Positions 1-6,516 of a DNA stretch of 15,765 nt are shown here, piece after piece; the first letter of the stretch is position 1; every line of letters begins with the position of its first letter. The DNA comes from Bacteroidota bacterium (GTDB lineage: Bacteria > Bacteroidota > Bacteroidia > B-17B0 > B-17BO): NCBI GenBank assembly GCA_947462425.1, contig CANHPI010000018.1, forward strand, positions 1 to 15,765, given 5' to 3'. The notes below the pieces were generated by a model. The model did no database searches and was not told where the DNA came from. It saw only the letters and a list, made by a program, of their open reading frames with translations. The translations under genes were made by a program, and so were the position numbers.

Positions 1-1319
1 AATACTGCTAAAACAAATACCGTAAAGTGCTGAATGAATTCAGGAGGTGCAGATGCTCCTACTATCAGCAATAAAACTCCAACCACCGCTAAACTCATAA
101 CGGTTGTTGTAGCCGCTTTTTTAGATTTTTCGGCATCAGATTGTTTTATTTCCTCGGCAGTTGGTGCTACTACTTTTTTAGAACCTCCACCAGCAGTTGG
201 GCTAACCGGAAGTGGAGCAGGGGGCCAGTTAATTTTACCATTGTAAGTTACCATTGCTCTTGAAACAACAGCATCTTCCATATCAATTTTCCATTTTTCA
301 GCTTTACCCATATCATCTAATAAATGACATAAGTTGTTACCGTATAATTGTGAAGCTTGACTAGGTAATTGACTTAATTTACCAACCATAGTAACCTCAT
401 TGTCGGTTGTGTAAACCTCGCCGTTTTTTGTAAGCTCGCAATTACCGCCTGTTGAAGCTGCTAAATCAACAATAACCGAACCTGGTTTCATAGCGGCAAC
501 ATGATAATCCATCCACAACTTAGGGGCAGGTCTACCCGGAATTTGTGCGGTGGTAATTACAATATCTACTTCTTTAGCTTGCTCTAAAAATAATTTCATT
601 TCCGCTTCAATAAACTCTTTACTCATTTCTTTTGAGTAACCAGAAGAAGTAGCTCCATCTTCATTTATTTCAACAGTAAGAAATTGCGCGCCCATGGATT
701 CAATTTGTTCGGCAACTTCTTTACGAGTATCAAAAGCTCTAACAATAGCACCTAAGGAATTGGCAGCACCAATAGCTGCTAAGCCAGCAACTCCAGCACC
801 AATTACTAATACTTTCGCAGGCTCTACTTTTCCGGCGGCAGTAATTTGTCCATTTAAAAAACGACCAAAATGATACGATCCTTCAATAACTGCTCTATAT
901 CCTGCAATATTTGCCATAGATGATAATACATCCATTTTTTGTGCTCTAGAGATACGAGGAATCGCATCCATAGCTATGGCATTCACTTTTTTATCAGCTA
1001 ATTTTTGAAGTAATGGTTGGTTTTGCGCTGGCCATAAATAACTTAACAAAACCAAACCTTCTTTCATTAAATCCACTTCTTCATATGAAGGTTCTTTTAC
1101 CTTTAATACAACATCTGATTGTCCATAAATTTCAGCGGCTGTATCAATTATTTTAGCTCCAGCTTCTTCAAATTCTTTATCCGAAAAATTTGCTTTAATT
1201 CCGGCGTTATGCTGTATGTAAACTTCAAACCCTTGCTTTTGCAAACGTTTTACTGTTTTTGGAGTTGCGGCAACTCTTAGTTCATTTGGAAATATTTCCG
1301 ATGGTATACCAACTTTCAT
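1..1319 (-). CDS. pntA: NAD(P) transhydrogenase subunit alpha (3'-truncated by window edge)
   Basis: This is the alpha subunit of proton-translocating NAD(P)+ transhydrogenase, a membrane enzyme that moves hydride between NADH and NADP+ using the proton gradient. I translated it by hand from the ATG at 1319; 439 complete codons are visible and the gene runs off the left edge. The N-terminus MKVGIPSEIFPNELRVAATP is typical of the alanine dehydrogenase/PntA N-terminal domain. A Rossmann nucleotide-binding motif, VLVIGAGVAGLAA, lies at about residues 170-182. DTRKEVAEQIESMGA (197-211) and ITTAQIPGRPAPKL (255-268) are further PntA signatures. A proline- and lysine-rich linker (about 366-402) leads to the first membrane helix near 405-422, so this is the long form with membrane segments on the alpha subunit. 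E. coli PntA is about 510 residues, so roughly 70 are missing. pntB would be expected beyond the left edge. I found no clear promoter upstream of the ATG. Confidence 0.95.
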   Translation of the reverse strand, partial: MKVGIPSEIFPNELRVAATPKTVKRLQKQGFEVYIQHNAGIKANFSDKEFEEAGAKIIDTAAEIYGQSDVVLKVKEPSYEEVDLMKEGLVLLSYLWPAQNQPLLQKLADKKVNAIAMDAIPRISRAQKMDVLSSMANIAGYRAVIEGSYHFGRFLNGQITAAGKVEPAKVLVIGAGVAGLAAIGAANSLGAIVRAFDTRKEVAEQIESMGAQFLTVEINEDGATSSGYSKEMSKEFIEAEMKLFLEQAKEVDIVITTAQIPGRPAPKLWMDYHVAAMKPGSVIVDLAASTGGNCELTKNGEVYTTDNEVTMVGKLSQLPSQASQLYGNNLCHLLDDMGKAEKWKIDMEDAVVSRAMVTYNGKINWPPAPLPVSPTAGGGSKKVVAPTAEEIKQSDAEKSKKAATTTVMSLAVVGVLLLIVGASAPPEFIQHFTVFVLAV

Positions 1320-1580
1320 AAAGTAATTTTTTATTTATAAGTGATTATTTCAAACTATAATTAGTAAACATTGTTGAATTATTTTCATTTACAATGCCAA
1401 ATTAATTTTGCGAAAAATCAAGCAACAAATAAAACAAAAAAACACGAGTAATTCAAAATGAATTATAAATAAAATAGAACGCTGATAATAACAGTTACGT
1501 CACCATGAATTTGATTTAGAGTCTTTCAAATCATTAATAGAACTGAGATCCTGAAACAAGTTCAGAATGACCTCAAATAA
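1320..1580. other. Intergenic gap with no gene, holding a repeat element
   Basis: This non-coding stretch lies between the start of pntA and the terminator of the small Cys-rich gene. I see no ORF of substance and no tRNA-like fold. Its only recognisable content is the degenerate inverted-repeat element at 1499-1571, listed separately. The part nearest pntA (1320-1400) should carry the pntA promoter, but I could not find a clean TAnnTTTG box on the minus strand. The best candidates, near 1351 and 1399, have the right letters with a spacer one base short. Confidence 0.6.
1499..1571. repeat. REP/BIME-like inverted repeat pair
   Basis: Two 26-base arms, 1499-1524 and 1546-1571, face each other in inverted orientation across 21 bases. 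The reverse complement of the right arm begins GTCATTCTGAACTTG and the left arm begins GTCACCATGAATTTG; the arms stay alignable to a shared TCT end with several mismatches. The right arm has its own small hairpin, CTGAA-(5 nt)-TTCAG. Sequences of this type (GTCA..CTGAA..., palindromic, intergenic) are, from memory, common dispersed repeats in Bacteroidota genomes. The copy looks decayed, especially the left arm. Whether it is a mobile MITE/REP remnant is inference. Confidence 0.55.
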
Positions 1581-1614
1581 AAAAGCTCATTTACCTTTTG
1601 ATAAATGAGCTTTT
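1581..1614 (-). terminator. Rho-independent terminator of the Lys/Cys-rich gene
   Basis: A perfect 13-bp inverted repeat, AAAAGCTCATTTA (1581-1593) and TAAATGAGCTTTT (1602-1614), has an 8-nt loop. On the minus strand the stem is followed by a T-rich run (TTTTTTATTT), 20 nt after the stop codon of the 1634-1873 gene. Its A/T-rich flanks may also let it work on the plus strand, but no plus-strand gene ends here. Confidence 0.85.
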
Positions 1615-1633
1615 ATAAAATTAAAACAAAAAA

Positions 1634-1873
1634 TTATTTTGTTTCAGTTGGTTTTGCTTCTGCTGTTTTTTTGTCTTTGCAACACGCTTTTTTCTCTGTT
1701 GCTTTAGCTTCACCAGAGCAAGATTTACCTGCTGCTCCAGCTTTTTCTTTACAACAAGATTTAGTTTCTTTTTTACACTCTTTTTTTCCTTTATCCTTAT
1801 CGTCGTTATTAGTTGATGCAGAAACACTTCCTACTAATCCAGCGAAAGCTAACATTAAAAATACTTTTTTCAT
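1634..1873 (-). CDS. Small secreted Lys/Cys-rich protein, function unknown
   Basis: This encodes a 79-residue protein with a clear Sec signal peptide: MKK, then a hydrophobic core (VFLMLAFAGLVGSVSA), with cleavage likely near residue 20. The mature part is about 60 residues, dominated by Lys, Glu, Ala and Cys. It has six cysteines in a loosely repeated pattern: ECKK, KSCCKEK, KSCSGE and KACCKDK. I do not recognise a named family. Cysteine pairs in a short, charged exported protein could bind a metal or form disulfides, but that is inference. Two overlapping ORFs in other frames (1605-1889 plus, 1621-1827 minus) lack these features. This frame is chosen because it alone has a signal peptide, an ATG just downstream of a good promoter (1899-1927), and a strong terminator right after its stop. 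It is a single-gene transcription unit. Confidence 0.8.
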   Translation of the reverse strand: MKKVFLMLAFAGLVGSVSASTNNDDKDKGKKECKKETKSCCKEKAGAAGKSCSGEAKATEKKACCKDKKTAEAKPTETK

Positions 1874-1898
1874 GATTTGTTGGGTTTAAATTTTAACA

Positions 1899-1927
1899 CA
1901 AATATATAACATTTGGTGAAAAAACAA
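1899..1927 (-). promoter_or_regulatory. Bacteroidota-type promoter for the Lys/Cys-rich gene
   Basis: Read on the minus strand there is a TTG (1927-1925), 18 nt, then TATATTTG (1906-1899), an exact match to the Bacteroidota -7 consensus TAnnTTTG. The ATG at 1873 lies 25 nt downstream of the box, giving a short leader with no Shine-Dalgarno sequence. Confidence 0.7.
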
Positions 1928-2197
1928 TATGACAACAGTTAAGTTATTTGATTATTATGTTAAAAAATAAAAATTTAATCATTCATCCGTAGTTTTAGTT
2001 AAAATTTGAAAAAAGTTCAATAAATCTACAAAATTCAATAAATGTTATTCTATACATCTACTCTGCTATTTAAATACTAGTCAATACTTTGAGTGTTATT
2101 AAGCCCTGTTTTTTATTTTATGTATAATATGCAATAAAAATTTGAAATTATAAAATAACTTTATTAATTTCATAATGATATAAAACACTCAATTTCT
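1928..2197. other. Long AT-rich upstream region of the protease gene
   Basis: Together with the promoter just before it, this forms a 324-base gene-free stretch (1874-2197) between two divergent genes. I found no ORF, no RNA fold and no terminator. The protease promoter must lie here, but I see no exact TAnnTTTG on the plus strand; ATACTTTG near 2085 and AAAATTTG near 2140 are near matches only. Confidence 0.5.
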
Positions 2198-4474
2198 ATG
2201 AAAAAAACAATTATTCTATCAAGCATTCTTTTATCATCATTAGTATTTAAAGCTCAATCTAACAATGTTTTGTGGAAGGAGATTAATGAAAGTGATGTTG
2301 TGGTATCAGGCAAACGAGATATTATTCCTGAAAAGTATAAAACCTTTCATTTAGATATTAATAACTTGAAAAATATTTTATCCTCAGCTCCATTAGACAA
2401 AAATATTTCAGTAGAGAATTCAACTGTGATTGTTTCTTTACCAATGCCAAATGGGAGTTTGCAGGATTTTAAATTAACAGAATCGCCTGTAATGGAAGAC
2501 CCTTTACAAATGAGTTTTCCGGAAATTAGAACTTACAATGTGAGAGGCATTGATGATAAATACGCAAGCGGTAAATTAGATTTAACCGAATTTGGTTTTC
2601 ATGGAATGATCCGCAGTCCAAATGGTGATGTTTTTATTGACCCATTTTGTAAATGGAATACATTAGATTATATTAGCTATTACACGAGTGACTTTATTAA
2701 ACCATTCAGTGAAAGAGGAGTTTGTGAAGGCGTTTTGGCTAATTTGGATAATAATAATGGCACCGCAAAAACAGCAAATACTGCCGCAATATGTGCCGGT
2801 GCAAATTTAAAAACGTATCGTATTGCAGTAGCTTGTACTAAAGAATATGCTATTGCAGCAACTGGGTCAGCAACTCCAACTAAAGCGCAAACCTTAGCAA
2901 AAGTAGTTACCAGTATCAATCGTGTTGATGGTGTGTATGAAACTGAAGTGGCGGTTAAACTTGTTTTAGTACCAACAACAACATTAGTATTATTTACTAG
3001 CGCAACTGGTTCTGGGTTTACAACAGCCGACAATAGTAATGCAGGTACATTAATATCTAAAAGTCAGTCAGTAATTACTGCAACCATTGGAAGTGCTAAT
3101 TTTGACATTGGTCACACGTTTAGCACCGGAGGCGGTGGTTTAGCTAGTCTTGGATGTGTTTGTTCTGCAAATTCTAAAGCAAGTGGCATTACCGGAAGTC
3201 CAAGTCCAGTTGGTGACCCTTATGACATCGATTATGTAGCGCATGAGGTTGGACATCAATTTGCTGGTAATCATACATTTAATGGTAACGGAGGTTCTTG
3301 TGCAGGGAACAGAAATGCGGCAACATCTATGGAACCTGGAAGTGGGGTTTCTATTATGGCTTATGCAGGTATTTGCTCTCCACAAGATTTAGCATCAAAC
3401 AGTATTGCTTATTTTCATGGTGTAAGTTATGATGAGATTACAAACTTCATAAACACGGGTGGTGGTAATAGTTGTGATGTAATGACAACAACAGGAAATA
3501 GTGCTCCATCAGTAACAGCAAGCGCTAATTACACAGTGCCAAAAAGCACGCCTTTCTCATTAACAGGCGCAGCATCAGATCCAAATGGTGATGCGTTGAC
3601 TTATCAATGGGAAGAAATGGATGCCGGCGCTGCTGCAGGAAATTGGAATAGTGGAACTAAACCATTTTTTAGATCCTATGTACCAGTTACAACGCCAACC
3701 AGATTGTTTCCAAGATTAGCATCAATAATTGCAGGAACTTATACAACCGTTGCTGGTGAATATTTGCCAAGTACTGCACAAACCTTAAAATTTAGGTTAA
3801 CAGCTCGTGATAATAAAATGGGAGGCGGTGGAGTTTGTGCTGCACAAACTACAATAACAGTCAATGGAACTGCAGGGCCTTTTGCTGTAACTTCTCAAAG
3901 CACCACTGCTATTTCCTATCCAAGCGGTTCTACGCAGTTAGTAACTTGGAGTGTTAATGGCACTGATGTGGCACCTATTAATTGTGCTAATGTTAATATT
4001 TATGTAAGTGTAGATAATGGAAATACTTTTACCTTATCTATTGCTAATACGCCTAATGATGGAACTGAAAATATTGTATTGCCAATTGTACCAGTAACAA
4101 AAACATCTTGTCGCATTAAAGTAGAAAGTATTGGAAATGTGTTTTTTGATATCAATAAAAAAATGTTTACAATTACAGCTACTGTTACAGGGTTAAATCA
4201 ATTTGCTAACTCTAACAACTTTAATATTCAATTGTATCCAAATCCATTTTCAAGTTCAGTTAAAGTAGATATTAGTGCAATATCAAGTTTAGACGGAAAT
4301 AAAACGCTATTAAATGTATATGATATCTTAGGAAATATTGTAAAAACGGAAAATATAAAACTAACAGAAAATTTTTCTAAAGTATTTGATTTTAGTTATT
4401 TAGCTAATGGATCCTACATAGTTGAAGTAACAGATGGAAAACAGAAATCAGTAACAAGATTAATCAAAATGTAA
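2198..4474 (+). CDS. Secreted M12B (reprolysin-like) zinc metalloprotease with T9SS sorting domain
   Basis: This 758-residue exported protease probably acts at the cell surface or in the medium. A Sec signal peptide covers residues 1-19 (MKKTIILSSILLSSLVFKA). A propeptide-like region follows to about 200. The metzincin catalytic domain spans about 205-430 and starts near TYRIAVACTKEY. The zinc site is HEVGHQFAGNH (349-359), with ligands H349, H353 and H359 and catalytic E350. The Met-turn is SIMAYAG, with M387. About 436-560 resembles a PKD/cadherin-like beta domain (SDPNGDALTYQW), and a second beta domain follows to about 660. Residues 679-758, starting LYPNPF and containing NVYDILGNIV and YLANGSYIVEV, form a type A T9SS sorting domain. 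One oddity is Ala where the metzincin consensus HExxHxxGxxH has Gly, with Gly moved to the next position. Two peptide transporters lie downstream, but a terminator follows the stop, so the gene is probably monocistronic. Confidence 0.93.
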   Translation: MKKTIILSSILLSSLVFKAQSNNVLWKEINESDVVVSGKRDIIPEKYKTFHLDINNLKNILSSAPLDKNISVENSTVIVSLPMPNGSLQDFKLTESPVMEDPLQMSFPEIRTYNVRGIDDKYASGKLDLTEFGFHGMIRSPNGDVFIDPFCKWNTLDYISYYTSDFIKPFSERGVCEGVLANLDNNNGTAKTANTAAICAGANLKTYRIAVACTKEYAIAATGSATPTKAQTLAKVVTSINRVDGVYETEVAVKLVLVPTTTLVLFTSATGSGFTTADNSNAGTLISKSQSVITATIGSANFDIGHTFSTGGGGLASLGCVCSANSKASGITGSPSPVGDPYDIDYVAHEVGHQFAGNHTFNGNGGSCAGNRNAATSMEPGSGVSIMAYAGICSPQDLASNSIAYFHGVSYDEITNFINTGGGNSCDVMTTTGNSAPSVTASANYTVPKSTPFSLTGAASDPNGDALTYQWEEMDAGAAAGNWNSGTKPFFRSYVPVTTPTRLFPRLASIIAGTYTTVAGEYLPSTAQTLKFRLTARDNKMGGGGVCAAQTTITVNGTAGPFAVTSQSTTAISYPSGSTQLVTWSVNGTDVAPINCANVNIYVSVDNGNTFTLSIANTPNDGTENIVLPIVPVTKTSCRIKVESIGNVFFDINKKMFTITATVTGLNQFANSNNFNIQLYPNPFSSSVKVDISAISSLDGNKTLLNVYDILGNIVKTENIKLTENFSKVFDFSYLANGSYIVEVTDGKQKSVTRLIKM

Positions 4475-4486
4475 CATTTGATAGGG

Positions 4487-4527
4487 ATCATAAAAAAAAT
4501 CAAAAAAAGTTTTTTTTATGATTTTTT
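4487..4527 (+). terminator. AT-rich terminator after the metalloprotease
   Basis: ATCATAAAAAAAA (4487-4499) pairs perfectly over 13 bp with TTTTTTTTATGAT (4510-4522) around a 10-nt loop, followed by a T run. The stem is almost all A-T, so it is weaker than it looks. Its position, 12 nt after the stop and just before the cspA-family promoter, fits a terminator, possibly acting in both directions. Confidence 0.7.
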
Positions 4528-4532
4528 ATTAT

Positions 4533-4540
4533 TAAATTTG
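4533..4540 (+). promoter_or_regulatory. -7 promoter box for the cold-shock gene
   Basis: TAAATTTG matches the Bacteroidota TAnnTTTG -7 consensus exactly and sits 26 nt before the ATG at 4567. The expected upstream TTG is not visible; that area is the poly-T arm of the preceding terminator. The call therefore rests on one box plus position. The implied leader is only about 20 nt, unlike the long thermosensing leader of E. coli cspA. Confidence 0.5.
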
Positions 4541-4566
4541 GGCATAACAATTTTTAAACTAATAAA

Positions 4567-4758
4567 ATGAGCACAGGAACAGTAAAATTTTTCAATGAAA
4601 CAAAAGGATTTGGTTTTATTAAAGATGATGAATCAGGAAAAGAGTATTTCGTACACGTAACAGGATTATCTGATAAAATCAGAGAAAACGACACGGTTAC
4701 TTTTGATATTCAAGAAGGTAAAAAAGGATTAAATGCAGTAAACGTAAAACTATCTTAG
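4567..4758 (+). CDS. Cold-shock domain protein (CspA family)
   Basis: This is a 63-residue single-domain nucleic-acid-binding protein of the CspA family, which binds single-stranded RNA and acts as an RNA chaperone. It opens STGTVKFFNETKGFGFI. RNP1 is KGFGFI (13-18) and RNP2 is YFVHV (27-31). The C-terminus is GKKGLNAVNVKL, where the family usually has KGPQAxNV. It is slightly shorter than the roughly 70-residue E. coli proteins, which is common in Bacteroidota. It is a stand-alone unit between a terminator, its own -7 box upstream and a strong terminator 23 nt after the stop. Whether it is truly cold-induced cannot be told from the sequence; many CspA paralogues are constitutive. Confidence 0.95.
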   Translation: MSTGTVKFFNETKGFGFIKDDESGKEYFVHVTGLSDKIRENDTVTFDIQEGKKGLNAVNVKLS

Positions 4759-4781
4759 TTATATAATACCATTTAAAATTT

Positions 4782-4812
4782 ATCCCCGGAAGTAATTTCG
4801 GGGATTTTTTTT
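4782..4812 (+). terminator. Rho-independent terminator of the cold-shock gene
   Basis: A GC-rich stem pairs ATCCCCG (4782-4788) with CGGGGAT (4799-4805). It can be extended inward by a G-T pair and two A-T pairs to a 4-nt loop, and it is followed by eight T residues (4805-4812). This is one of the clearest terminators in the window. Confidence 0.92.
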
Positions 4813-4904
4813 GCTATAACTATTCGAAAAGTTTATAAAAAGTAGTGTAATGAACAAAAAAACGTTATTTTAGGCGACTAATTAAAAGCACTAAAAATTA
4901 ATTT

Positions 4905-6428
4905 ATGGAACAAACTATTTCTCAAAAAACAGGACATCCAAAGGGATTGTATTTCTTATTCTTCACTGAAATGTGGGAACGATTTAGTTATTATGGCATG
5001 AGGGCAATTTTCATTCTTTTTATGACTGATAAGGTTATAGGTTTATCAATGAGTGATGGCGATGCATCTCAAATTTATGGGAGTTATACGGGTTTAGTTT
5101 ATTTAACGCCATTATTAGGTGGTTATTTATGCGATAAGTTTTTAGGTAATAGAAGAAGTATTATCATTGGAGGATTATTAATGGCATTAGGCCAGTTTTT
5201 TATGTTTATGAGCGCTAATTTAGGCGCAGATGGTGGCGTTACAATGATGTGGGCAGGTTTAACTGTTATTATTATTGGAAATGGTTTTTTTAAGCCAAAT
5301 ATTTCAACAATGGTAGGTCAATTGTACCCAGCAAATGATAGAAGGATTGATAGTGCTTTTACCATTTTTTATATGGGAATTAATTTAGGAGCATTTTTCT
5401 CTCCCTTAGTTTGTGGTTCAATGGAATTTAAATGGGGATTTTTAATGGCTTGTATCGGTATGATAGTTAGTCTAATAAGCTTTATTATTTTTCAAAAAAA
5501 ATACTTAATTTCTGAAGAGGGTAAAGAATTAGGATTACCCGTAAAACCTCTTGATTTTAAAAACATTTTAGTAATTATTGGTTCAATTGCTATTATATTT
5601 TTTATGTTAAATTTTAAGCAGCTTTTCAAAAATGACATTGACATTATTAGCTATTTTATTTACGGAGCAATGATTATTATGCCAATAATAATTTTGAGCG
5701 ATAAAAGTTTAACACCAATTGAGCGCAAGCGAATTATTGTTGTGTTTATTCTAGCTTTCTTTGTTATTTTCTTTTGGGGTGCCTTTGAGCAAGCTGGCGC
5801 ATCATTAACTTTGTTTGCTGATAGACAAACCGATAGAACGATATTTGGTTGGGAAATGCCGGCTTCCTATTTTCAATCAGTTAATCCGTTGGCCGTTATC
5901 ACTCTAGCTCCTGTATTTACATTAATTTGGGGATTTTTGTACATCAGAAAATTAGAGCCATCTTCTCCTAAAAAAATGGCATTAGGTTTGGCTTTAGTGG
6001 CCTTAGGTTATGTGCTGATTGCATTTGCAGTGAAAGGTTTAGGTTTAAGTGGTAAAGTAAGTATGTGGTGGCTTGTTGCATTATATGTAATACACTCAAT
6101 GGGAGAATTATGTTTATCTCCGATCGGTTTATCAATGGTTTCTAAATTAGCACCTATTCGTCTTTCTTCTTTATTAATGGGCACATGGTTTTTAGCAAAT
6201 GCAGCAGCTAATAAATTTGCTGGTACGCTAAGTGCTTTAATCCCTCCAACTCCAGATCCAGCCAATCCTGCTCCAGTAGAATTTCCTTCTTTCGTAGGTT
6301 TTCAAATTACAAACTTATATGAGTTTTTTATGGTGTTTATTGTTATGACTGGAGTAGCAGCTGGCATTTTATTTATTTTAAGTTCTTGGTTGCAAAAAAT
6401 GATAACTGAAAAACAAGTTGAAGCATAA
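4905..6428 (+). CDS. Proton-dependent oligopeptide transporter (POT/PTR2 family), copy 1
   Basis: This 507-residue inner-membrane symporter of the POT family (major facilitator superfamily) imports di- and tripeptides with protons. The signature ExxERF is present as E22-M-W-E25-R26-F27 on helix 1. The PTR2 motif LGGYLCDKFLG (71-81) and FYMGINLGAF (155-164) follow. The helix 7 motif FFWGAFEQ carries E295, and the helix 10 motif GELCLSPIGLS carries E401; both acidic residues are conserved in functional POT carriers. Hydrophobicity suggests about 12-14 helices. The segment 447-465 is Pro-rich (PPTPDPANPAP) and looks like an external loop. The protein is clearly a paralogue of the next gene. No exact promoter was found; TATTTTAG near 4866 is a 7/8 match to the -7 box. 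A terminator-like hairpin follows the stop. The exact substrate is unknown. Confidence 0.93.
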   Translation: MEQTISQKTGHPKGLYFLFFTEMWERFSYYGMRAIFILFMTDKVIGLSMSDGDASQIYGSYTGLVYLTPLLGGYLCDKFLGNRRSIIIGGLLMALGQFFMFMSANLGADGGVTMMWAGLTVIIIGNGFFKPNISTMVGQLYPANDRRIDSAFTIFYMGINLGAFFSPLVCGSMEFKWGFLMACIGMIVSLISFIIFQKKYLISEEGKELGLPVKPLDFKNILVIIGSIAIIFFMLNFKQLFKNDIDIISYFIYGAMIIMPIIILSDKSLTPIERKRIIVVFILAFFVIFFWGAFEQAGASLTLFADRQTDRTIFGWEMPASYFQSVNPLAVITLAPVFTLIWGFLYIRKLEPSSPKKMALGLALVALGYVLIAFAVKGLGLSGKVSMWWLVALYVIHSMGELCLSPIGLSMVSKLAPIRLSSLLMGTWFLANAAANKFAGTLSALIPPTPDPANPAPVEFPSFVGFQITNLYEFFMVFIVMTGVAAGILFILSSWLQKMITEKQVEA

Positions 6429-6458
6429 ACAACAACAAATTTTATATTAATAAAATAC

Positions 6459-6503
6459 CCCCTAATAAACCTAAAATAAAAAATAGATTTATTAGGGGTT
6501 TTT
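6459..6503 (+). terminator. Terminator-like hairpin between the two POT genes
   Basis: CCCCTAATAAA (6459-6469) pairs perfectly over 11 bp with TTTATTAGGGG (6488-6498). A further 3-bp stem (CTA/TAG) forms inside after a one-base mismatch, leaving a loop of about 10 nt, and five T residues follow directly. It has the layout of an intrinsic terminator for copy 1, but it ends only 18 nt before the start codon of copy 2, so it may act as an attenuator or partial terminator. Confidence 0.75.
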
Positions 6504-6516
6504 AATTTCATTAAAT

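Noticed and set aside
1605..1889. Plus-strand ORF of 94 codons and a second minus-strand ORF (1621-1827) over the Lys/Cys-rich gene
   Set aside because: Both lie in other frames of a gene that has a signal peptide, promoter and terminator. The plus ORF begins inside the terminator hairpin, and the second minus ORF is low-complexity Lys/Gln.
2089..2192. 9-bp inverted repeat (TTGAGTGTT and AACACTCAA) upstream of the metalloprotease, the right arm just before the ATG
   Set aside because: Arms are 86 nt apart. A 9-bp match in an AT-rich region of about 300 bases is expected by chance fairly often, and there is no supporting structure.
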